Of a stretch of DNA of 42,489 nucleotides, positions 9,357 through 18,413 are shown in pieces (the stretch's first letter is position 1; each line of letters begins with the position of its first letter). A model generated the notes under the pieces. The model searched no databases, was not told the origin of the DNA, and worked only from the letters and a program-made list of their open reading frames with translations. Made by a program: the position numbers and the translations under genes. The DNA comes from Bacteroidales bacterium (GTDB lineage: Bacteria > Bacteroidota > Bacteroidia > Bacteroidales > UBA932): NCBI GenBank assembly GCA_024401715.1, contig JAKSKO010000014.1:1-42489 (forward strand), read 5' to 3'.

Positions 9357-11906
9357 ATGAAAAAATACTTCCAGAAATACCTTCCGGATCTTATTGCCGT
9401 CCTTCTTTTCGCTGTTATCGCCATAGCCTATTTCATCGCCCCTCTGGGCAGCAGAATGGTGCTTACCGGTGACGACCACACAGGTGGAACGGGCAGCGGG
9501 CATGAGATGACGGAATACATGCAGAACCATGACGGGGAACGCACCCGCTGGACAAACTCCCTTTTCGGAGGCATGCCAACCTATCAGATGGCTCCGTCCT
9601 ATGATAGCGGAAAGGTTCTGAACGTCATCCAGAAAGTGTATTCTCTGGGAGTCCCAAGGGAGGCCCGCTATGTATTCCTTATGCTGCTGGGCTTTTTCAT
9701 CATGCTGCGCTGTTTCGGGTTCAAGACCTGGAGCAGCGTGCTTGGCGCTGTTATGTGGGCCTTCAGCAGTTATTTCTTCATAATAATTGCCGCCGGTCAC
9801 ATCTGGAAGGTGCTCACCCTTTGCTACATCCCTCCCACAATAGGCGCAATGTTCCTCTGCTACAGGGGCAAATATGGGCCGGGAATAATCCTTGCGGCTA
9901 TTTTCATGGCATTGCAGGTGGTTTCCAACCATGTGCAGATGAGCTACTATTTCCTTTTCCCTATCTTCTTCCTTAGCGTTGGCATTCTTGCGGAGCAATT
10001 AATGCGCAAGGATGTAAGTCACGCAGAGGCTTTCCGCAAATGGCTTTGCGGTTCCCTTGCCTTTGCCGCCGGCTGCATGCTTGGTGTTGCAATTAACGTT
10101 TCCAACCTTTACCACACATGGGAGTATCAGAAAGAGAGCATAAGGGGAAAATCGGAGCTTACCGCAGCAAGTGTGGATGAATCCAAACAGACTTCCAGCG
10201 GACTGGACCGCGATTATATCACAGCCTGGAGCTACGGAATAGACGAGACCTTCACCCTTCTGGTGCCTAATACAAAGGGTGGCGCCTCGCAGCCCCTTAC
10301 TGCCAGCAAAATCGCGATGAAGCATGCCGAAAAGGCTTATATGCCCATCTATCAGCAGCTTGGACAGTACTGGGGAGACCAGCCTATGACAAGCGGCCCC
10401 GTATACGTAGGTGCCTTTGTGGTAATGCTTTTTGTCCTTGGCTTCTTCGTTTTGAAAGGTGCCGGATTCTGGGCCCTTGTTGCCGCAACAATCCTAAGCA
10501 TACTGCTTTCGTGGGGCAGGAACTTCATGTGGTTCACAGACCTTTTCCTGGACTACGTGCCTATGTACGACAAATTCCGCACTGTAGCCTCCATACTTGT
10601 GATTGCCGAGTTCACCATCCCTATGATTGCCGTTCTTGCCATCACCAGATGGATGGATATGGTACAGAGCGAAAAGAAGGAGAGCCGTGACAAAGCCTGG
10701 AAAGCCATGCTGGACTGCTTGGGGATCACAGCGGGTATCTGTGCGCGTTTCGCGCGGGTTCCGGATCTTTTCTTCGGCTCGTACGTGTCGGAAATGGAAT
10801 ATCAGGGCATTTCCGGCCTTGCAAAACACGGCATACCGGTAGACAGCATCTTCGATAACCTTAACGAGATGCGTCGCGCCGTGTTCCGTGCCGACTGTCT
10901 GCGCAGCCTTGCGGTGATTCTTGCAGGCACAGTGCTTATGTTGCTTTTCCGCGCCGGCAAAACAGGCCGCAAGCTCAGCCTTGTGCTCATCACCCTTGTG
11001 TGCCTTGTGGATATGTGGGGCGTGAACAAACGTTACCTGAATGACGGCATGTTCCATAAGCAGCGCAACGTACAGGCCATGTTCCCGAAAACAGAGGCCG
11101 ACCAGTTCATTCTTGATGATCCTCAGCTGTATTTCCGCACCCTGGACCTCACGGAGAACACCTTCAACAGCAATACGGCCAGCTACTGGCACAAGAGCAT
11201 AGGCGGATACCATGCCGCCAAACTGCGCAGATACCAAGAGCTGATAGAGCACTATATCTCACGCGAAATCCCTGTCCTGCAGGGCCTTGCAATAGAGAAT
11301 GGGGGAGACCTATCCACTGCCGATGTCCATGGCGCAGCGCCTGTTCTATGCATGCTTAACACCCGTTACATGCTTATGGAGACTGATGGCGGCAAAAAGG
11401 TGCCTGTATTCAACCCCCAGGCCGCCGGCAATGCCTGGTTCGTGAAAGACCTTGTGTATGTGGATAACGCCGATGAAGAGCTTGCAAGCCTGGGTTTCAT
11501 GGATATGCGCAGCACCGCAGTTGCAGACAAGCGTTTCCAGGAGAGTCTGGGAGAGTGCGAAGGCAACGATATGGCAGACTCTTCATGGGCTATGCTTAAC
11601 TTCTATGAGGCTAACGAGCTTCGTTTCGATGTCTCTGCATCGGCCGACGGAGTCCTTGTCCTAAGCGATATCTACTATCCTGGCTGGACAGCAAGCCTGG
11701 ACGGAAAGGAGATTCCTGTTGGCCGCGTGAATTACGTGCTTCGCGCAGTGCGTGTGCCGCAGGGAGAACACAGCCTTGTGCTTAGCTTCCATCCAAAGAC
11801 CATCCAGGTGACAGAAACCATAGCCTACAGCGCCTATGCAATCCTGCTGCTTATTCTTGCAGGTCTTGGCGTTCTGTACTTCATCCGTTCCCGCAAAAAC
11901 AACTAA
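9357..11906 (+). CDS. YfhO family multi-spanning membrane protein
   Basis: The 849-residue protein has an N-terminal helix, a large periplasmic loop with LTGDDHTGGTGS, and about a dozen hydrophobic segments (for example residues 108-165 and 175-205). A C-terminal extracytoplasmic domain (about 560-815) contains the family signature DIYYPGWTASLDGKEIPV, followed by one last helix. YfhO proteins resemble GT-C glycosyltransferases; in Bacillus subtilis YfhO works with the GT2 enzyme CsbB to glycosylate lipoteichoic acid. The next gene, a GT2, begins 3 bases after this stop, so the pair is very likely co-translated. A final role in transferring sugar from a lipid carrier on the outer face of the inner membrane is inference. 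Confidence 0.88.
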   Translation: MKKYFQKYLPDLIAVLLFAVIAIAYFIAPLGSRMVLTGDDHTGGTGSGHEMTEYMQNHDGERTRWTNSLFGGMPTYQMAPSYDSGKVLNVIQKVYSLGVPREARYVFLMLLGFFIMLRCFGFKTWSSVLGAVMWAFSSYFFIIIAAGHIWKVLTLCYIPPTIGAMFLCYRGKYGPGIILAAIFMALQVVSNHVQMSYYFLFPIFFLSVGILAEQLMRKDVSHAEAFRKWLCGSLAFAAGCMLGVAINVSNLYHTWEYQKESIRGKSELTAASVDESKQTSSGLDRDYITAWSYGIDETFTLLVPNTKGGASQPLTASKIAMKHAEKAYMPIYQQLGQYWGDQPMTSGPVYVGAFVVMLFVLGFFVLKGAGFWALVAATILSILLSWGRNFMWFTDLFLDYVPMYDKFRTVASILVIAEFTIPMIAVLAITRWMDMVQSEKKESRDKAWKAMLDCLGITAGICARFARVPDLFFGSYVSEMEYQGISGLAKHGIPVDSIFDNLNEMRRAVFRADCLRSLAVILAGTVLMLLFRAGKTGRKLSLVLITLVCLVDMWGVNKRYLNDGMFHKQRNVQAMFPKTEADQFILDDPQLYFRTLDLTENTFNSNTASYWHKSIGGYHAAKLRRYQELIEHYISREIPVLQGLAIENGGDLSTADVHGAAPVLCMLNTRYMLMETDGGKKVPVFNPQAAGNAWFVKDLVYVDNADEELASLGFMDMRSTAVADKRFQESLGECEGNDMADSSWAMLNFYEANELRFDVSASADGVLVLSDIYYPGWTASLDGKEIPVGRVNYVLRAVRVPQGEHSLVLSFHPKTIQVTETIAYSAYAILLLILAGLGVLYFIRSRKNN

Positions 11907-11909
11907 GCC

Positions 11910-12695
11910 ATGGCCGCACTTCCCAGCATAACAGTTGCAACGGTGTGTTTCAATGCAGAAAGCTGCATTGAGAAAACCCTGCAGAGCGTAGGGGAGCAGA
12001 GCTATGCGCAGGTAGAGCACCTAATAATAGACGGCGCCAGCAAAGATTCCTCCCTGGATATCATACGGGCCTATGCAGCAAGGCAGGACAGGCACAGCGT
12101 TGTGCTTGTGTCAGAGCCGGACAAGGGCCTGTACGATGCCATGAACAAGGCTCTGATGCGTGCCACGGGCGATTATATAGTCTTCCTTAATGCCGGAGAC
12201 TGTCTATACGATTCCGAAACCCTGGCTAAAGTTGCACGCACAGCCTTTGAATCCGCTTCGGAAGCAGCAGAACTGCCGGCAGTGGTTTACGGCCAGACAG
12301 ATATTGTGGACCAGGACGGGAATTTCCTGCGTCACCGTCGTCTGCAAGCACCGGAGCATCTTTCATGGCGCAGTTTCCGCCACGGCATGCTGGTTTGTCA
12401 CCAGAGTTTCTATGCCCGCACAGACCTTGCCTGCCAGTGCCCCTACAATCTTTCATACCGCTTTTCGGCCGATGTTGACTGGTGCATACGCATAATGAGA
12501 CTGGCGGCGGAAAGAAAGCTTGCCCTTGCAAATACACATGCGGTTCTCTGCCGCTATCTGGCCGAAGGAATGTCCACCCGCAATCACAAAGCCTCGCTTA
12601 AAGAGCGTTTCAAGGTGATGCGCAGCCATTACGGACTATTCTCCACACTCATATTTCACCTCTGGTTTCTTGTCAGAGCCGTTATAAAAGCTTAA
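11910..12695 (+). CDS. GT2 family glycosyltransferase
   Basis: This 261-residue protein has the GT-A fold pattern of GT2: SITVATVCFNAESCIEKTL at the N-terminus, IIDGASKDSS near residue 36, SEPDKGLYDAMNKAL near 71, and FLNAGD near 95, which occupies the metal-binding position. It resembles WcaE-type transferases of exopolysaccharide clusters. It lacks the paired C-terminal membrane helices of CsbB/GtrB proteins, having only one hydrophobic stretch near the end (LIFHLWFLVRAVIKA), so it should act at the cytoplasmic face and add one sugar to a lipid-linked acceptor. It sits 3 bases after the YfhO gene and 9 bases before the next transferase. Donor and acceptor are unknown. Confidence 0.9.
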   Translation: MAALPSITVATVCFNAESCIEKTLQSVGEQSYAQVEHLIIDGASKDSSLDIIRAYAARQDRHSVVLVSEPDKGLYDAMNKALMRATGDYIVFLNAGDCLYDSETLAKVARTAFESASEAAELPAVVYGQTDIVDQDGNFLRHRRLQAPEHLSWRSFRHGMLVCHQSFYARTDLACQCPYNLSYRFSADVDWCIRIMRLAAERKLALANTHAVLCRYLAEGMSTRNHKASLKERFKVMRSHYGLFSTLIFHLWFLVRAVIKA

Positions 12696-12704
12696 ATTTG
12701 CCTC

Positions 12705-13868
12705 ATGCGAGTTCTGATGGTAAATACAAGCGACAATACGGGAGGTGCGGCCCTGGCCTGCTACCGCCTTATGAATGCGCTTGAAAGTGCCGGGGTGGAG
12801 GTTCGCATGCTGGTAAGGGACAAAGGCACAGATGACAGCCGTGTCACGGCCATAGGAAGCAAGTGGAAAAAGGCCGTCGAGAGGCTGATGCTTCTTCCTT
12901 TCACCGCTTTCAACAGGAAAAAATCCTGGACTATAGACACGAACTGGCTAGGAACCGATATCTCTGCCACCGAGGCTTTCCAATGGGCCGATGTCATTCA
13001 TCTTCACTGGGTTAACCAGGGTTTTCTTTCTGTGGAAGATATAGGGAAGATTGCCCGCAGCGGCAAGAAAGTAGTCTGGACCCTGCACGATCTGTGGCCA
13101 CTGGACAGCATTTATCATTACAGCCAGCAGGAGAAATACCCTTGCCTGGAATCTGGAACCCTCAAGCGCAAGCTGAAGGCCTGCTGCGGCCGCGGAATCT
13201 CCTTTGTAGCCTGCAGCAAGTGGCTTGAAGGGCAGCTTGCCTCAAGCCCCATTTTAACAGGCAATACGCTATGCAGCATTCCCAACCCTATAGACACATC
13301 TCTGTTCTGCCCGAAGGACAAAACAGCCGCACGCAGGCGTCTGGGCCTTCCCTCGGAAGAAAGAATCGTGCTTTTCGTGTCCCAGAAACTAAGTGACGAG
13401 CGCAAGGGTGCACGTTATTTCATAGAGGCCGTGAACGCCATGGATAACATAAGCGTGGCCGTTCTTGGTGCAGACGGGGAACTTGTTGCAGAGCAGATAA
13501 GACATAAGACCCATGTCCTGGGTTACGTTTCGGACCAGCAGAAAATCGTGGATATATACAATTCTGCCGATGTTTTTGTGCTTCCTTCCCTGAACGACAA
13601 CCTCCCGAACACCATCATGGAGGCTATGGCATGCGGAGTTCCTTGCGTGGGCTTTGCCACAGGAGGCATCCCGCAGATGATAGACCACGGCACCAACGGT
13701 TTCATTGCCGGGGTACGCAATACGGATGAACTGAAGCAGGGTATCGCATCCTGTCTTGAAAATCAGGCCTCTTTTTCCAAGGCCTGCATCACAAAAGTAG
13801 AAAATTGCTTCAGCCAAAAGGCGGTTGCAGAGAAATTCATTGAACTGTATGGCAGAACAGACGCTTAA
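12705..13868 (+). CDS. GT4 family glycosyltransferase
   Basis: The 387-residue protein has a GT-B architecture. The N-terminal domain begins MRVLMVNTSDNTGGAALACY, with the glycine-rich acceptor-side loop. The C-terminal donor domain starts near residue 200 (ERIVLFVSQ) and ends with the GT4 motif SLNDNLPNTIMEAMACGVP, where an acidic residue (D) lies seven residues before the conserved E. Retaining transfer from a nucleotide sugar is expected. The HLHWVNQGF and WTLHDLWPL segments are typical of Bacteroidales capsule and LPS enzymes. Its 3' end overlaps the flippase start by 20 bases, pointing to translational coupling. Confidence 0.92.
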   Translation: MRVLMVNTSDNTGGAALACYRLMNALESAGVEVRMLVRDKGTDDSRVTAIGSKWKKAVERLMLLPFTAFNRKKSWTIDTNWLGTDISATEAFQWADVIHLHWVNQGFLSVEDIGKIARSGKKVVWTLHDLWPLDSIYHYSQQEKYPCLESGTLKRKLKACCGRGISFVACSKWLEGQLASSPILTGNTLCSIPNPIDTSLFCPKDKTAARRRLGLPSEERIVLFVSQKLSDERKGARYFIEAVNAMDNISVAVLGADGELVAEQIRHKTHVLGYVSDQQKIVDIYNSADVFVLPSLNDNLPNTIMEAMACGVPCVGFATGGIPQMIDHGTNGFIAGVRNTDELKQGIASCLENQASFSKACITKVENCFSQKAVAEKFIELYGRTDA

Positions 13869-15297
13869 AGACAAAACCGCACGCGGCCTGTTCTGGGGCT
13901 TTCTGAACAGCGGTGCCATGCAGCTGCTTAACGCAGTGTTCGGCATCGTGCTTGCGCGCCTGCTGTCACAGGAGGATTACGGCCTGATAGGCATGCTGAC
14001 CATATTCACGGCCATTGCCTCATCCCTTCAGGAAAGCGGCTTCATATCGGCCCTTATCGGCAGGAAAAATGCCAGCGGAACAGATTTCAATTCGGTTTTC
14101 TGGTTCAATATTTCCGTCAGCGCCGCAATTTACGTCCTGTTCTTTCTTTGCGCCCCATTGCTTGCAGCATTCTATAACGAGCCCATTCTCACCAGCCTGT
14201 TCCGATACTACAGCCTGGGATTTTTCATAGCATCATTCTCTATAGTCCCAAGGGCCATACTTCTCAAGGAGCTGAAACAGAAGGAACTTGCAGTGATATC
14301 GGTCCTTTCCCTTGTGATTTCCGGCAGTGTGGGCATCACAATGGCATTCATGGGATTTGCCTACTGGGGTCTTGCCACCCAAAGCATCTGCTATGTGGCA
14401 TCGGTTTCAATCCTCAGCTGGTGTTATGCCGCATGGAAGCCTTCATTTGAAATAAGCATGCAGCCCGTAAGGGAAATGTTCGGCTTTTCCAGCCGCATGC
14501 TGGTGACAAATATTTTCAACCAGCTGAATCAGAACATCTTTTCCGTTGTCCTGGGCAAGATATACACCAAGCATGAGGTGGGCATCTATAACCAGGCCAA
14601 CAAATGGAACGGCATGGGTACATCCATCATTTCCGGTATGGTGCAGGGTGTTGCCTAGCCTATGTTCGTGAAGATGGGTGACGATCCGGAGCGTCTTAGG
14701 CGCGCCCTTTCAAAGATGCTGCGTTTCACCGCCTTCGTCTCTTTCCCGGCAATGTTCGGCCTGGCCCTTGTGGCTCCGGAGTTCATCGAGATCCTTCTTG
14801 GCCCCAAATGGCTTTCATCGGCCCAATTGTTAAGGATAATCTGTATTGGCGGCGCCTTCCTTCCGCTTTCCCTGCTGTTTTCCAATTTCATCATTTCTAG
14901 GGGGAAATCGGGCATCTATATGTGGAATACCATTGCACAGGGCCTTGCACTGCTTGCGGCAATACTGGTGATACATTTTCTGGGCGGAGGCATCTTTGCC
15001 ATGGTGTGGGCCTATGTTGGCATCACCGTTCTTTGGCTTTGCATATGGGGTATTTTTGCCCGGAGGGAAATAGGATTCCCTTTCGTGCAATTGCTTAAGG
15101 ACCTGCTTCCTTTCATGCTGCTTGCAGCCGCCAGCATGCTTTTCACTTCTTATGTCACTTCCGGTCTGGGCAGCATCTATCTGCTTCTGCCTCTGCGCAT
15201 TGTAGTTGCAGCGGCTGCATATCTTTCCCTTCTGTATGTTTGCAGAGCAAAAATCCTTAGGGAGTGTCTGGATTATCTGTTCAAAAAAACACATTAA
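13849..15297 (+). pseudogene. MOP-superfamily polysaccharide flippase (Wzx-like), interrupted by an in-frame amber codon
   Basis: Reading from ATG 13849 (MAEQTLKDKTARGLFWGFLN) gives a Wzx/lipid III flippase-like protein. TAG at 14656-14658 stops it after 269 residues; the same frame then continues from CCT ATG (14659) to TAA at 15297. Bridging the stop gives 482 residues, the normal length for this family, with text on both sides matching the family (GMVQGVA then PMFVKMGDDPERLRRA). One substitution (for example TTG, TAT or TAC to TAG) explains it. TAG is the normal stop of several neighbours, so recoding is unlikely. The protein would flip an undecaprenyl-linked sugar unit to the periplasm. 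An in-frame start further upstream (13825) exists, but the protein similarity begins at 13849. Confidence 0.88.
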
Positions 15298-15298
15298 G

Positions 15299-16378
15299 GT
15301 GCGCATATATTTCTATCATACCCAGGACATACAGAAAATGTATGCCGAAAGTGCAGCGGGACGCTTTCCCAGCCATTTCCTGTACGGCGCAGTGCAGCTG
15401 GAGCAGATGGGCCATGAAATCGTATGGCACAAACATCACAGGATAGATTACACCGGCCGTTTCACCAGGCTGAAGCAGATATTCAATACAACAAGAGAGA
15501 TACTTTCGTGCCGGAAAGATTATGATGTCCTGTACGCCACTTCATGGAGGGGACTGGAATTCATAGTGCTTCTGCGGGCTCTGCACCTTTTCAGGCACCC
15601 TGTTGCCCTTTGGCATCATCAGCCCGTAACCAGGTCTTCCAATGCCCTTAGGGAGGCCCTTTCGCGCTTCTATTACAAGGGCATAGACAGGATGTTCTTT
15701 TTCTCCCAAGCCCTCTTGCAGCAGTCTGTGGAAGCGGGGAAGTGCAATCCCTCAAAAATGTCCGTGATTCATTGGGGTGCCGATATGTCCTTTTACGACA
15801 GAATAAGGCAGGACACCCTCCCCGCCACCTGCTCCTTTATTTCCACCGGCAAGGAGATGAGAGATATCGAAACCCTTCTTGAGGCCTTCCGCCAGAGCGG
15901 TGAAAGCCTGCAGATGTACCTCAATCTGGCACAGGGAGACAAGGATTACGGGAAAATCACTGCAAAATATGCCAACAGCGGCAATATCTTCATAGATTAT
16001 CCTTCGCCCCTTAGCGTGGGGGAGTTGGCCGTGAAGGTTGCCCAGGCATCCTGCTCTGTAATATGCTGCAGGAAAACAAACTATACAGTTGGCCTCACAA
16101 CCCTGGTGGAAGCCCTTGCCCTGGGAAAACCCATAATATGCAGCCGCAACATGTCCATGCCCGTGGATATAGAAAAGGAAGGCATTGGCATCTATGTGGA
16201 CTATTATGATGTGGAAGGCTGGAAAAGAGCAATCAGCTTCATTGCCTCACATCCGGCCGATGCCGCCGCCATGGGCCGCCGCTCCCTGGATCTTGCCCGC
16301 AATCACTTCAACGCCCTTCAATGCGCCCGCGAAGTGGAATCCTTCCTCCACCTGCTGCTTATTTCGCCTCTTTTGTAG
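15299..16378 (+). CDS. Putative GT4-like glycosyltransferase, GTG start
   Basis: The protein (about 359 residues) begins V/M-RIYFYHTQDIQKMYAESA at GTG 15299, one base after the flippase stop. An upstream in-frame ATG at 15206 would bury 31 residues inside the flippase gene without family-like sequence, so GTG is preferred. It has a GT-B layout: an N-terminal domain with WHKHHRIDYTGRF and LWHHQPVTR, then a donor domain with SVIHWGADMSFYD, SFISTGKEMRDIETLLEAF and TTLVEALALGKPIIC. The glutamate of TTLVEALALG is the second acid of the GT4 motif. It is the last gene of the plus-strand glycan cluster. Its last 61 bases overlap the convergent gene from the other strand. Confidence 0.8.
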   Translation: MRIYFYHTQDIQKMYAESAAGRFPSHFLYGAVQLEQMGHEIVWHKHHRIDYTGRFTRLKQIFNTTREILSCRKDYDVLYATSWRGLEFIVLLRALHLFRHPVALWHHQPVTRSSNALREALSRFYYKGIDRMFFFSQALLQQSVEAGKCNPSKMSVIHWGADMSFYDRIRQDTLPATCSFISTGKEMRDIETLLEAFRQSGESLQMYLNLAQGDKDYGKITAKYANSGNIFIDYPSPLSVGELAVKVAQASCSVICCRKTNYTVGLTTLVEALALGKPIICSRNMSMPVDIEKEGIGIYVDYYDVEGWKRAISFIASHPADAAAMGRRSLDLARNHFNALQCAREVESFLHLLLISPLL

Positions 16379-17394
16379 ATTCGCATGGTGGCGATTTCCG
16401 GTATCATATCTACATCGGCATCAATAGGATAGGCCTTGGGATACAGGCACTTCAGCAGGAAGAAACTTGGCCCTGTGGTTATGCTGCCCACAAAGAAATC
16501 AGACTTCATGAGTATATCCATGCTTGAAAGCAGCCTTGTCATCTGCTCTTTCTTTGCCAGGCCCTTGGAACTTGAGAACGAGGAATTAACATACCCTTCT
16601 TCCTGCGGGCTGCAAAGCGTCCTGAAATTGTATTCAGGGAATCTTTCCGTAAGCTCCCTGTATATCTTGTAATCGTCGGTGAGGACGAACACATTGCAGA
16701 TATCGGGCCTGTGAAGACGGAAGAATTCAATATACTCATCGCTGTCCAGCAGCTTCACTTCCGTAATCTTGTCTCCGCCCCTTATCTGCGTGCCGATGTA
16801 AGGGCCCGAAAAACTGCACTGTGCTGCCATTTCATGCACATGCGCAGCAATTTCCGCGTTATAGTCCCAGCTGATCTCCACCATCTTGCGGAAAGCCTGG
16901 AGATAGCCCCCGTCTATGCCCAAGGTGGGGTAGTGGAAGTGCTTGTGAATATCCACATTCCACACATCGGTATTGCTGTAAACCTCACACGCATATTCCT
17001 TTTTCAAAGCAGTCTTGAAAAAATAATCCATGATACTGCGTTTCAGCTTCCATTTCAGATGTGAATATAGGTAAGAAAAGGAATTTCCTTTGTTTTCATG
17101 AAATGCCCTTCCCATGATATCCTTCACCGATGGCACTCTGTGCAGGTTTCTCTTATGAATGGTGGATGTCTCTTCGGGGCAGAAGGAATTGAAATAGTCG
17201 TTCCAGTTTTTGTCGAAACAGAAATTGGCATCCTGGGAATACAGGCGGAACTGCAACTTGTTTTCCAGACAGAAAAGCATGGCGTTTATCATTGCCGTAT
17301 ATTCGGCAAAGAATCCTGCGTCCACTCCCACGTGGTAGACAAGTACCTTGCTGAAACTTTCATTCAGACGTTTGTATTCCTCTTTAACTGACAT
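16318..17394 (-). CDS. Putative fucosyltransferase-like (GT23/NodZ-type pattern) protein
   Basis: The 358-residue soluble protein has no signal peptide. IGTQIRGGDK near residues 199-208 resembles the arginine-containing H/RxGDK loop that binds GDP-fucose in GT23/GT11-type fucosyltransferases, and VFVLTDDYKIYREL (about 235) followed by MDILMKSDFFVGSITTGPS near 310 fits the second nucleotide-binding part of that fold. The assignment rests on these motifs only, so fucose is a guess. Its start overlaps the upstream glycosyltransferase stop by 31 bases, so the two are translationally coupled. At the other end it overlaps the plus-strand transferase tail to tail by 61 bases. It is the last gene of the apt-nadD run. 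Confidence 0.6.
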   Translation of the reverse strand: MSVKEEYKRLNESFSKVLVYHVGVDAGFFAEYTAMINAMLFCLENKLQFRLYSQDANFCFDKNWNDYFNSFCPEETSTIHKRNLHRVPSVKDIMGRAFHENKGNSFSYLYSHLKWKLKRSIMDYFFKTALKKEYACEVYSNTDVWNVDIHKHFHYPTLGIDGGYLQAFRKMVEISWDYNAEIAAHVHEMAAQCSFSGPYIGTQIRGGDKITEVKLLDSDEYIEFFRLHRPDICNVFVLTDDYKIYRELTERFPEYNFRTLCSPQEEGYVNSSFSSSKGLAKKEQMTRLLSSMDILMKSDFFVGSITTGPSFFLLKCLYPKAYPIDADVDMIPEIATMRIYKRGEISSRWRKDSTSRAH

Positions 17395-18401
17395 ATTGTT
17401 ATGCGTAATCTGTTAAGGGCAGATTTGTATATGTTTCTGAAATTGCCGGCCTTCAGGTTCAGCCATAGCTCCTCCATGGAATATTGCAGCTTGCGCCAAG
17501 GATTGTTCCATGCATTACGAAGGTAATTAAGTCTCTGATATTCAGGATATTCCTTCACTTCCACTGGATGCTTCAGAGGGAAGGAAAGTTCGTGACGCGC
17601 CATGGTGAACATCTGCCTGAGGCGTTTTGGCTGCAAATCCAGACTGGTGGAGTAGTGGGTTCCTCCCTCAAGGCCTATGTTGTTTATCTGGTTCAACCTT
17701 GGCATGATTGCAAGTGCGTCATTCATAAGCATATAGGCCCAGAATATGGTTTCATAATGCTCTTTGCCGCTTTTGCAGTGCTCTATGCACATCTGCGGCA
17801 TATCGGCTTTCTGGCCGTACTGCAGAACTTTGCTTTTCAGCAGTTCAAACTTTTCCCTCTCCTTCACAAAGCAGTACTCTCCGTCCCAGTTGTTAACAAC
17901 CCTTGCCCATGAGGCCCAGCCCCAGATGCTGAATGCACGTGTGAAGAAATAATCGGCTCCGGCAATGTCAACGGCCTTGATGTTCTCTGTATTGAAACCG
18001 GCAATCATGCATATGCGCGGGTCGTTTTCATAGCGGTCCAGCATTTCCTTGCAGAAAGGGAAGAAAGATTGCGAAGGCACATCGTCGTCTTCCAGAACAA
18101 TACATTTGTCCGTAAGTGAAAACGCCCATCTCTGGGAGATGAATTCACTGGGATCGCAGCCATAGTTCTTTTCCTGATACAGGCGGTGAACCTCGCATTC
18201 CCAGTCTATGTTCCCGTCCTTCACAAGCTCCCTGCAGGCCATAATGCCCGCCATATCCCTTTCCCCGCGCGGGCCGTCCTGGTACAGGAACAGCCTTGAA
18301 GGACGTGCCAGACGCACTTCGTCCCAGACCTTCTTGAAATGGTCTGCCCTTGCATGGAATAGCAGCAATACGCTTATGTCGGTTTTGAAAGGCTCTTTCA
18401 T
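17364..18401 (-). CDS. GNT-I-like / GT2-type glycosyltransferase
   Basis: About 345 residues from ATG 18401, which has AAGGATA 8 bases upstream; an in-frame TTG at 18407 is less likely. The N-terminus (SVLLLFHARADHFKKVWDE), RLFLYQDGPRG and VHRLYQEKNYGCDPSEF resemble the N-acetylglucosaminyltransferase I-like group (GT13-related GT-A fold). EDDD at residues 104-107, after SLTDKCIVL, is the metal/nucleotide DxD motif. ISQRWAFS precedes it, as in GnT-I proteins. No signal peptide or membrane helix is seen, so it should act in the cytoplasm. It lies 12 bases after nadD and overlaps the next gene by 31 bases. The acceptor is unknown, but surface glycan synthesis is likely, given the convergent glycan cluster. 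Confidence 0.8.
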   Translation of the reverse strand: MKEPFKTDISVLLLFHARADHFKKVWDEVRLARPSRLFLYQDGPRGERDMAGIMACRELVKDGNIDWECEVHRLYQEKNYGCDPSEFISQRWAFSLTDKCIVLEDDDVPSQSFFPFCKEMLDRYENDPRICMIAGFNTENIKAVDIAGADYFFTRAFSIWGWASWARVVNNWDGEYCFVKEREKFELLKSKVLQYGQKADMPQMCIEHCKSGKEHYETIFWAYMLMNDALAIMPRLNQINNIGLEGGTHYSTSLDLQPKRLRQMFTMARHELSFPLKHPVEVKEYPEYQRLNYLRNAWNNPWRKLQYSMEELWLNLKAGNFRNIYKSALNRLRITICQLKRNTNV

Positions 18402-18413
18402 AATCAATATCCT

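Noticed and set aside
10727-10760. Possible compensated frameshift in the YfhO gene around a CG-rich patch
   Set aside because: The segment is less hydrophobic than expected, but the frame stays open with family-like sequence on both sides, so there is no firm evidence.
14656-14658. TAG as a recoded sense codon
   Set aside because: TAG ends the SulP, rho, GT4-like and rsfS genes in this window, so it acts as a stop here.
15206-15298. Upstream ATG start for the last plus-strand glycosyltransferase
   Set aside because: The added 31 residues overlap the flippase and are not transferase-like; the family-like text begins at GTG 15299.
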